A stretch of 64,000 bases of DNA from Nitrincola tibetensis (lineage in GTDB: Bacteria > Pseudomonadota > Gammaproteobacteria > Pseudomonadales > Balneatricaceae). A program made the translations under genes and the position numbers. Positions 46,366 through 55,400 of the stretch are shown piece after piece. The stretch spans positions 62,001-126,000 of the forward strand of contig NZ_QKRX01000009.1 in NCBI RefSeq assembly GCF_003284585.1, read 5' to 3'. The notes under the pieces were generated by a model. The model was not told where the DNA came from. It made no database searches and saw nothing but the letters and a program-made list of their open reading frames with translations. How positions within the stretch are numbered: the stretch's first letter is position 1; every line of letters starts with the position of its first letter.

Positions 46366-49300
46366 TCAGGACAGATGTTTACAACCCGCGCCAACGATCC
46401 GGCTTCGTCCACCCGTCTGGGGAATAATGTTTATTTGGGTACTGATCCTCTCTTTCAAGGCCGCAACATGAGAAATAATCCCAATCATCTTTCCATCCTG
46501 ATGCAAACCCGATAGGGTTTCCAGTGCAGTTTCCAGTGCCTCTTCATCCAAAGTACCAAACCCTTCATCCAGAAATAATGAATCAACACGAACATTTTTA
46601 CTCGCCATCTGCGAAAGCCCTAATGCAAGCGACAAACTTACGATAAAACTCTCGCCACCCGATAGATTTTTGGTCGAGCGGATTTCGCCAGCTTGATAGT
46701 TATCTAGCACATTTAACTCGAGAGGCTGTGCCGAATCCCTAATCAATAAATAGCGGTCTGTCATTTTTTGTAACTGACGATTGGCATAGACAATCATCAT
46801 TTCAAAGGTCAGCCCTTGCGCAAAGTTGCGATACTTTTTGCCGTCAGACGAGCCTATCAACTGATGTAGGTTAGCCCAACGTCTGCACTCGATTTGCTGC
46901 GCCTCAATCGCTTGCCGCTTCTCTTGGATCCGAAGTTTAGCTGAGGCATTTTCCCTTAGCCGATGCCGACTTGTTGCCAACAGTTCACTAAGACTGTGAA
47001 GTGCTTTGGTTTGCTTATCTAGCTGTAGTTGCAGTTCCTCCATAGACTGATCCGTCAGCTTCTTGGCCTCTTCTTCCGCCAAACGCAGACTGCAATCGTC
47101 CTTGCGCGTTTTAATTTGGGTGTTCTGTGCATCGAGGGCCTGAGCTTTTTCAGTCCATGCATTTCGCTCCGAGATGGACAACCTTGAATTGAGATAAGCC
47201 GTTTCGTCCACAAAATTCTGTGACTGCAATGCATGAGTGAACTCGACATCTAACACCGCAAGCTCTTTTTCGCGCTGCTCAGTATCCTTTTGCAAGGCTT
47301 CAATCTGCGCATGTAAACGCCCAAAGCGCTCAACGGATTCTGCATACGCATCCCTTGCCGCCTTTTCCGCTGACTCCGCTAGGATGACGGCATGCTGCAA
47401 GCGCTGCTCCTCTGCATCAGGAACCCGATCTCCATACCGCTCGGCACGCTCTAAAAACAATAGATCACGAGCCGTGACTAAAGTCTCACGTTTACCCAGC
47501 TTGTCCAATAACACTGCCTGCTGAGTTTCAATAATGGCTTTCTGACTCTGGATTTTACTCTGCAGATCGTAGATTTCTTTCTCTAGCTTAGACTGAAGCA
47601 CATCCTGTTGTTGCCATTGATCAAGTCGTGCCTGTAATACTTTGAGCTGTAATGGAATTTCACCCCGATCAAGGGACGAAATACCCAACGGCCTAAGCTG
47701 AGTCAAGACCTTGGCTTGATGTTCTAATAGTTGTGCTCGATTGACTTCAAGCACTTCACTCAACTCAGTACGCTCTTTTTCTGCTGAGTGTTTGGCGACT
47801 TCTACCAATTGTAATTGGTGCTGGCACTCCGATAACTTAACTCGTGCTTGTCCTTCTTCAGTTTCTCGCGCGCTTATATCGGCCTCTTTCTCTTCCGCCG
47901 AGTGGATTAACGTTTCTAAAAGTTGAATTCTTTCCTCTACAGCATCCGCAGTGGGTATATTGCCTTCTGCATAGGGATGCTCTTGGGCACCACAAAGCGG
48001 ACAAGGCTGACCATCTTCCAACTTAGCTCTATGCTCTTCAAGCGCTGCAATTTTCTTCAGGAAAGCCATTTCACGAAAAAGTGTTTCTTTTTCCTGGCGG
48101 TATTCACGCAACAGCTTACCGTCCAACAACTCGGCTAATTCAGAGCGTGCCTGTTCTAATTGACCACTCACTTGAACCTGTAAAGTGTGCTTTTGCTCAA
48201 CGTCCTTTAACCGCTGCTGATACGTCTTTTCAGCCTCCCCAACAAGGTACTCCGCTTTTAACTGAGCAACGACATGTTCAGCAATTCGTTCATGCTGAGC
48301 CAACAGCCCATTGAGTTGCTGCTCTATTCCCGTCAAACCTGACACCAGCCACTCATCAACCGCCTGCTTCTCTCGATACTGATGAACGCCGTCTAGCTGA
48401 CGATTGGCGACATCCAATAACGCCTGTAGTTTTTTTAATGTCTGTTGATCCTGTTCGATTTTACTCAGCTCGTTTGTACACTGCAGGGTGAAGTCTTGAA
48501 TCTGCTGATTGAGCGTGTTGATCTGCTGGTCCATATGACGGATGATTTGTATTAGCGGTCTCTCTTCATGGAGCGCTGCCTTATGCATCGCCACCTGCTG
48601 CTCTGTCTCATGATGCGCATTCTTATGTGCATTCAAGGTGCCATTTAGACTGGGCAGTGCTTCCTTATATTCGGCCAGCGTTTTCTGGTCTTTACGCTGT
48701 TCATCACGAACGCCCTGCAAGGTTGCATACTGGCCATCTAAGCTCGCGGCCGCCTGCGCTTTGACGAGTTTCACACGCTCAGGTGCAAACTGATCAAATG
48801 CCAACTGCCACTGAATCTCTTGTTCAGTTATCGTCTTTAAGCTTTCGTTTAGGGTTTGGATTCTTTTGAGCCAGTCAACGGCTTGAGTAACCTCAGCCAC
48901 GCTTTCACGCAATCGTTTTTCATCCTGCTCTAGCGACTCAACCTGCAGCTCAAGGGTATTTTCTTCATCCAACGAAAGCAGTTGAATACCCGATGTTTCC
49001 GCCTGCAGCAATTTAAGTTTTTCTTGCTCAGCACGTTGCAACTCATGAACGCGAATCGAGATCTGACTGTAAATTTCCGTTCCGGTAATCTGCTCTAAAA
49101 TCGGCGCACGCTCATCTGCAGCGGCTTGCAAGAAAGCAGCAAAGCCACCTTGAGCCAGTAGCATGGAACGTGTGAATCGATCAAAATCCATGCCTGTAGC
49201 GGCTTCAATCTGATCCGCCACACCGCGTAACTTGGACTCGAAAATTTCGCCTGTGAGTGCATTGGCAATTTCATGCTTAGGGGCTTGCAACTCGCCATCT

Positions 49301-49614
49301 GATTTTCGTCGAGAGCGATGTTGGCTCCAGTGGCAACGGAACCTACCCGCCTGTGTTTCAAAAGTGACCTCGGCAAAACACTCTCCTGTTTGCCGTGACA
49401 TAATCTCGTTGGCCCCTTTGCTCACACGATTTAATCTCGGCGTGCGCCCGTAGAGTCCTAAGCAGATGGCATCTAGAATTGTGGTTTTTCCAGCCCCTGT
49501 CGGGCCGGTAATGGCAAAAATCCCATCGGAGATAAACGCAGGGTGCGTGAAGTCAATTAACCATTCACCAGCCAATGAATTAAGATTTTTGAAGCGAACC
49601 TGGAGAATACGCAT
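46366..49614 (-). CDS. sbcC: SbcC, ATPase subunit of the SbcCD nuclease
   Basis: SbcC is a Rad50-like SMC protein that with SbcD cleaves DNA hairpins and protein-blocked ends. The 1082-residue product has Walker A GPTGAGKTTILDAICLGL (about 37-54), long coiled coils and a zinc hook CPLC near residue 537-540. It also has the signature LSGGESFIVSLSLALG and Walker B SLFLDEGFGTLDEEALE near the C-terminus. ATG 49614 lies ten bases after the sbcD stop, the usual sbcDC order. Confidence 0.96.
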   Translation of the reverse strand: MRILQVRFKNLNSLAGEWLIDFTHPAFISDGIFAITGPTGAGKTTILDAICLGLYGRTPRLNRVSKGANEIMSRQTGECFAEVTFETQAGRFRCHWSQHRSRRKSDGELQAPKHEIANALTGEIFESKLRGVADQIEAATGMDFDRFTRSMLLAQGGFAAFLQAAADERAPILEQITGTEIYSQISIRVHELQRAEQEKLKLLQAETSGIQLLSLDEENTLELQVESLEQDEKRLRESVAEVTQAVDWLKRIQTLNESLKTITEQEIQWQLAFDQFAPERVKLVKAQAAASLDGQYATLQGVRDEQRKDQKTLAEYKEALPSLNGTLNAHKNAHHETEQQVAMHKAALHEERPLIQIIRHMDQQINTLNQQIQDFTLQCTNELSKIEQDQQTLKKLQALLDVANRQLDGVHQYREKQAVDEWLVSGLTGIEQQLNGLLAQHERIAEHVVAQLKAEYLVGEAEKTYQQRLKDVEQKHTLQVQVSGQLEQARSELAELLDGKLLREYRQEKETLFREMAFLKKIAALEEHRAKLEDGQPCPLCGAQEHPYAEGNIPTADAVEERIQLLETLIHSAEEKEADISARETEEGQARVKLSECQHQLQLVEVAKHSAEKERTELSEVLEVNRAQLLEHQAKVLTQLRPLGISSLDRGEIPLQLKVLQARLDQWQQQDVLQSKLEKEIYDLQSKIQSQKAIIETQQAVLLDKLGKRETLVTARDLLFLERAERYGDRVPDAEEQRLQHAVILAESAEKAARDAYAESVERFGRLHAQIEALQKDTEQREKELAVLDVEFTHALQSQNFVDETAYLNSRLSISERNAWTEKAQALDAQNTQIKTRKDDCSLRLAEEEAKKLTDQSMEELQLQLDKQTKALHSLSELLATSRHRLRENASAKLRIQEKRQAIEAQQIECRRWANLHQLIGSSDGKKYRNFAQGLTFEMMIVYANRQLQKMTDRYLLIRDSAQPLELNVLDNYQAGEIRSTKNLSGGESFIVSLSLALGLSQMASKNVRVDSLFLDEGFGTLDEEALETALETLSGLHQDGKMIGIISHVAALKERISTQINIIPQTGGRSRIVGAGCKHLS

Positions 49615-49624
49615 GCTGACGTCC

Positions 49625-50854
49625 TTATATCGCTCTTAGATCTTCATCTTGAATGGATTGTAAGGTTTCCTGATACGCACGCAGCAAGTCAGGTCGCTGG
49701 TCATCTGGAACTTCATGGAGGTCCAAACAACGTGAAAAGACATCCTGCACATCCAAATCATCTAAGGTTTCGTCTGTACGTCCCTGCCCCATCACGCGCT
49801 CAATCACTCGGGTGTTTTTTATACGAAGTATGTCAAGTTCGGTACCCGATGTGGCCTCCTCCAATCGCTCTCTGAGATCTCCGATCACCTCTTGTCCCGT
49901 GAAAATGATTTCTAACCAAATAGATACGTTCTGACTGGCTAACACAGCAAGTCGACCCGAAAGCTGACACCAATCACCGCTGATGCGTTCCAAGCGTTGA
50001 AACACGGGAATATCCAATAGCGTTAAACTGGGAGAATTACACTTAAAATCAACCAAACAAAGACTCTTTCTTTGTGCCGCCTCACCAAACCCCATTGGCA
50101 GAGGCGATCCACTGTAGCGAACAACGTCCTTTCCGCCAACAGCTTGTGGAACATGAAGATGCCCCAGTGCTACATACTTAAAACACTCAGGGAAAATGGC
50201 CGCGCTGATATGGGCAAGCGAACCAACATAAAGCTCTCTTACGCCATCGCCTTCCAAGGTTTTTCCTCCTGCCGCAAACAAATGCCCCATGCCAACAATC
50301 GGAACTTCAACACCTAAATTCTGGCGTGTTTGCTCCGCTAACGCGCCAACACTGGCATAGTGCTGACGTATACCGTCGAGCAGTTTACGCTCTTTATCCT
50401 CTAAGGTTTCACCCGCTTCAGCGGTACGAATATCACGGTCGCGTAAATAAGGGACGGCACAGACGATCAGTTCGGGCACTCCCTGCGAGTCTCGGAGCGT
50501 CAGTACTTCATCTTCCAGCTGATCGGAGGCATTGCCCACCACATGCACATCCAGCGCTTTTAATAACTCTTTGGGTGCGTTAAGGAACGAGGGCGAGTCG
50601 TGATTCCCAGCAATCACAACAACATGGCGACAGGATGACGCCGCGACACAGCACAGGAATCGGTAATATAACGTTTGAGCTCGATTGCTCGGGGTACTGG
50701 TATCGAAGATATCCCCGGCCACCAGAAGAACCTCAATGTTCTGCGCCTGAATCGTGTCGGCCAACCAATTCAAAAAGGCCTCAAACTCTTCGTAGCGTTT
50801 TCTGCCATAAAGCGTTCGACCAATATGCCAGTCTGAAGTGTGGAGGATTTTCAA
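49625..50854 (-). CDS. sbcD: SbcD, nuclease subunit of SbcCD
   Basis: SbcD is a Mre11-like metallophosphoesterase. The 409-residue product has the metal-site motifs TSDWHIGRTLYG, VAGDIFDTSTPSN, IAGNHDSPSF and YVALGHLHVPQ. The start codon is TTG at 50854, with AGGA about ten bases upstream; the only nearby ATG is followed at once by a stop. It is the first gene of the sbcDC operon. Confidence 0.95.
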   Translation of the reverse strand: MKILHTSDWHIGRTLYGRKRYEEFEAFLNWLADTIQAQNIEVLLVAGDIFDTSTPSNRAQTLYYRFLCCVAASSCRHVVVIAGNHDSPSFLNAPKELLKALDVHVVGNASDQLEDEVLTLRDSQGVPELIVCAVPYLRDRDIRTAEAGETLEDKERKLLDGIRQHYASVGALAEQTRQNLGVEVPIVGMGHLFAAGGKTLEGDGVRELYVGSLAHISAAIFPECFKYVALGHLHVPQAVGGKDVVRYSGSPLPMGFGEAAQRKSLCLVDFKCNSPSLTLLDIPVFQRLERISGDWCQLSGRLAVLASQNVSIWLEIIFTGQEVIGDLRERLEEATSGTELDILRIKNTRVIERVMGQGRTDETLDDLDVQDVFSRCLDLHEVPDDQRPDLLRAYQETLQSIQDEDLRAI

Positions 50855-51027
50855 CGTTACATATCCTTTTGGTGATGAATAGAGTCTTTTGTAAATGCGT
50901 TTACTCGCCTAGCGACTAGTGAGAGGGTAACAATGTCTGCACTATTTGTGTTGCACAGAATAAACCCCTTTCGATGGGCAACAGCAAAATACTTATTCAA
51001 GCAGATGCAGCATAGGCTTGCTCATTA

Positions 51028-52440
51028 TCAGTGCCGAAACGCATGAATATGCAGCCGCCAAGCTTCCCAAAATTGCTCGTAGGCTTCAGCACTAAGATGG
51101 TTCTGTTGTTTCTGCTGCTGCGAGGCGTAATTCATCAACACCATTTCCATAAAGGTACTGTAATCCAGTGCAATAGCGCCCACTTCATTCGTTTGAACTT
51201 GGTCACCCCAGCGGTTTGTAAACCAGGCATTCCATTCGTCTGACCCTGGGGTATACATATTCAGAGGTGAACTAATCGGGGGTTTTGCCGGATAAAAATA
51301 GGTCAGCATTTTATCACTGTTTGGCAGATACGACACTGTGCCATGGCAGCTCATACACGACGAACTTCTAAGAGACTTAACGAATTCTCCATCGACATAT
51401 ACATCGTTTTTTACCGCGATATCAAACGGGCCAGATAGCCGACCACCATAGCCAAGTGTTACAGTAGAGTATGCGGGAGCTTCGGGATTGACATAGGTTT
51501 GCTGTAACGGCTGCTCTGGATGCAAAGCTGAATTAACATCCGGATCCAGTCCCCACATGGCCCCCAAAGGCACCATCCGGTCCCAGGCATCTTTACCCAA
51601 AGCATCCCGGTCGTAGACCAGTGTGGAGAAAACCCATCCGGTATCGGGTGCCGCTACACTGTCTTTAACAATAATATCGAAGATGGCCACACGCACATTG
51701 GTCACCACTGGTGGCTGATCATGAATGGTGCCCTGCTGATTGAAGGGACGTCGGTAGATCTGCCAAGCAGCCGCACCTTCCAATACCGGCCACTCGTCTG
51801 GCGTGGCTGTGGCTGCCGCAGCCTTTATGATCACTGACCCTTCTGGGAATTGCGCTTCTCCGGTCATCAAGCTGGGTGAGCAATGGGTCATCACTGGATC
51901 GCAGGCTTGCCATACTCGTCCTAATGCATAAGCAGCCGTCTGGTTGTAATAGATGGCAGCATGGTTGCGTACATCCACCGTCAAACCCGAATCGGCATAA
52001 ACTGAAGCGGCCTGAATCTGGCCAGTATAGGTACCATATATGGCATCTCGACCTTCCCAACCTGTGACAGGAATATCCTCACCGGCCCAGAGCATACTGT
52101 ACCAACCCGTTTGCGGATGTTGATTCCACACTTCGGGTTGTGTGACAAAAATACGCATAGGATCTTCGACAAACTGCTTCAACGCCAGCACATAATCATA
52201 CGCGTTCGCCTTACTCAGCGGCATGCCATCCAATACTTCGCGCCAAGGCATCTCCAAGGGCTCCTGAATCCTAGAGGGGTACTGGTAGTTAAATCGAAAT
52301 AGTGGCCCATCGTATTCAGATGCATCGGGGATGTTGCCATCATTCACGGCAAAAGGGTTTATTTCGGCTGAAAGAGGCAGACTTAGCGTAGCCATCAAAA
52401 CAAGCGGAAGAATCTGTTTGTGGTAGCCTAGCGACATCAT
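51028..52440 (-). CDS. Secreted monoheme protein of unknown function
   Basis: The 470-residue product has a signal peptide (cleavage near LSA-EI, about residue 26) and one c-type heme site, CMSCH, about 362-366. The rest is rich in Trp, Tyr and Pro, with segments such as GDIPVTGWEGRDAIYGTYTG-type loops and a TGWVFSTLVYDRDALGKDAW region. No enzyme family was recognised. A single heme in a large periplasmic protein suggests electron transfer or sensing. It lies downstream of the large sensor gene on the same strand, 45 bases away, with AGGAGA before its start. The two may be one operon. Confidence 0.72.
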   Translation of the reverse strand: MMSLGYHKQILPLVLMATLSLPLSAEINPFAVNDGNIPDASEYDGPLFRFNYQYPSRIQEPLEMPWREVLDGMPLSKANAYDYVLALKQFVEDPMRIFVTQPEVWNQHPQTGWYSMLWAGEDIPVTGWEGRDAIYGTYTGQIQAASVYADSGLTVDVRNHAAIYYNQTAAYALGRVWQACDPVMTHCSPSLMTGEAQFPEGSVIIKAAAATATPDEWPVLEGAAAWQIYRRPFNQQGTIHDQPPVVTNVRVAIFDIIVKDSVAAPDTGWVFSTLVYDRDALGKDAWDRMVPLGAMWGLDPDVNSALHPEQPLQQTYVNPEAPAYSTVTLGYGGRLSGPFDIAVKNDVYVDGEFVKSLRSSSCMSCHGTVSYLPNSDKMLTYFYPAKPPISSPLNMYTPGSDEWNAWFTNRWGDQVQTNEVGAIALDYSTFMEMVLMNYASQQQKQQNHLSAEAYEQFWEAWRLHIHAFRH

Positions 52441-52484
52441 TTCTCTCCTAATACATTGGCAAGGTGTTCATACCCAAAAAAGAT

Positions 52485-55400
52485 TCACTCATCCACTGTA
52501 AAAACACACGTACGGTTTTTACCTTCACTTTTTGCCTGATACAGAGCTTCATCTGCTTGATGAATCAACTGATCGATATCTGCTTCTAGACCCACATTCA
52601 ATCCAATGCTCATGGTGACCCGAGAGGTGACAGACGAAACGGCATGCGCAATGTGACGCTGTCTAATCGCCTGATGAATCTGTTCGGCGATGTGCAAAGC
52701 ACCTTCACGATCAGTAGCCGATAAAATCACCGCAAACTCTTCTCCACCATAACGAGCGACCAGATCTCCTGGACGCTTGACCACTGAATTGAAACATTCA
52801 GCCACCGCAATCAGGCACTCGTCTCCGGCCTGATGCCCATAATGGTCATTGTATGCCTTGAACTCATCTAGATCGCAAATCAGTAATGAAAAGGGTAATT
52901 CGTGTCGCTTGCAGTGAAGGTATTGCTGCTGCAAAACCTGATTGAAATGTCTACGGTTACTGAGCCCCGTCAAACCGTCGGTCGTCGCCAATATTTGCAA
53001 CTGCTGATTGGCATCCTGCAACCTTAGCTCTGCTAGCTTCCGTTCATCATTTTCTTCAGTAAGACGCTGATTTAAGTGACGAATGGTATCGTACTGGTTT
53101 TGCAATTCCTGCTTTTGTAGTTCAATATCCTGGGTACGCTCACCAACCTTCTGCTCCAGCTTTTGGTAAACTAAGGCGTTTTCAATTGATATAGCAATTT
53201 GGCCACCAAGATAGCGCAGCAAGGCAAAGCGATCTTGTGTAAACACCCCTGCCGCTGTGTCATTTTCTAGGTAAACAATACCTTTTACCTGTCCTTGAAT
53301 CATCAAAGGGACACAAATAACTGACAGCACTTGGTAGCGGGCAAAGTAGGGATCATTGGCAAATACAGCGTAATGACAGGCATAGTCTAGCAGAATTGGC
53401 TCACGCGAGGCTATGACATAATTAATGACTCGAAGCGGCAAATCGGCTGTCTGATCATAGGGCTGATTCTGCATCACATGAGCCTCAGCTCCATTCACCA
53501 AAGATTCGGCCTGAATCAGATACTGCTGATCCTCCTGTAGTATTAGCACACAGCGTCGTGCCAACGTATTTTCCTGCAGAATAGAGATGAGAGTTTCCAG
53601 TAATCTAGGCAAGCGGCGCTCTTGGCTAATGACTTCAACAGCTTGAGCGAGGCTGTCTAGGTCAAACTGTCCTACCTGCCTTACAACACTAGAGCTTTGA
53701 CCCTGAGTGAATCGACTAGTCACTCCCCACTTTTCGGCCAGCTGTCTTTTTTCCAGTTGATGAGATTCCGCAGCCAAAAGCTGACCTTGACTGGCATACA
53801 ACTGCTCAGTCAGTTGATGCCCTATTACCTGAAGATTGAGATGGCCGAAAAATTCGGCTGTTTTACAGGCTTCTTGGTAACATCCCAGTGCCTTGCCAAA
53901 ACGACCCGCGATTCGGTACAGCTCACCTTGAAGCAATTGCGCCCTATCCAGAAAATTGTCTGGACACGACTTAGCCCAGCGATGCAATTGCCGTGCATAG
54001 CGTTTAATTCGAAAGTGATGCTGGTGCCTTTTCAAGCCATCATAGGATCGAAGCGTTTGTGCCAAAATCAGCGCATGCAAAAAGCAATGCTCCGCCGCAT
54101 GCAACATACCCTGACTGTCTTTCATATAGCCCTTACTGGTAACAGCCACCACTGCCGCTTCATCATAATAACCTTGAAAATACAGTACCCACATTTTATT
54201 GATAAAATACATGTGGGCAAAATGACGCGAACCGTACTGACTTAATTTATTAAGATACGCATTTTCATCAAAACCATCATGGCTAAAGGTTGGTAAGGAC
54301 GGTGAAGGATGACGCAGGTTAAGTAACGCTTGGCGAATACCGACCAGCACTTGATCATGTTCAAATGCACCAATGCGCCGCAAGGTTGCTTGGAAATAGT
54401 CACACTGCTGCAGCACTTGCTCCAGTGGCTGCCCACGCATCAATTGACTTTGCACAATCCCGGTCGCTGCACAACCCGCATGAAACCAGTCCCCAACTTT
54501 AAGTCCCTGTTCAAACGCACGTTGCCAGTAACGCTCGGTATCACTGGCCGGATACAACCAAGAGTGCGCAAAGTAACCATACACAAAAGGGACTTCGGCG
54601 CTTTGCATCTGATTGTTATAGCGCTCCAACATCGCCAATGACAAGCGCCCATACTCGCATCCTGCTTCAGCATGACCTCGAACTCCGCCCAAGAAAATCA
54701 CACCAAACACCATATAACCCACCACGGCTTCACGTGTATTCCCGTAACGCAAGCACAAACGCACTTGCTTAGCGGCAAGCGCCACACACAGCTCCGGACG
54801 TATCTGATAAGCCACTTTCTGCATGGCTGACAACAACAGAATTTGATCCCGAATTCGTGCATCACTTGCCTCAGGCAAAGCCAGCAATGTCTCGATGCTT
54901 GAACCACGCAATTTGTGTTTTAAGTGTAGGTAATCTGTTACAAAGTTGAGTGGATTAAAACCAGCAGGCACCCAAAAGCCAAGTTGAGACAGAGCCGTCC
55001 TTCCAGTCTCAAACGCTAGCTGGAACTCGCCGTAATCAGTGTGAAACTTAATCAGCAGCTCATAGATTTTTGTACGTTGTCGTGCATCCGTACTGACACG
55101 CAATGCCTGCTGGTAATAGCTTAATGCCGTCGACTGTTGACCACAAAGATGCTCACACTCAGCACGTTCCTTCAAGAGTTCAGCTCGAAATTGTGGATCC
55201 GTAAATTGCGGCAAAAGAAGCTTCATCGCTTGAATGATATACACCAGAGCCAAATGAAAATCACCATTGGCTTTGGCGACCTCAGTGGCTCTGAGATTTA
55301 GCTGGCCAATCTGAATCAATTTCTGCGTATCTGTAATCTGCTCTAAAGCTGCCGTGAAGTGATACACACACTCCAGAAGCCGGGCTTCCATTTCGTCACT

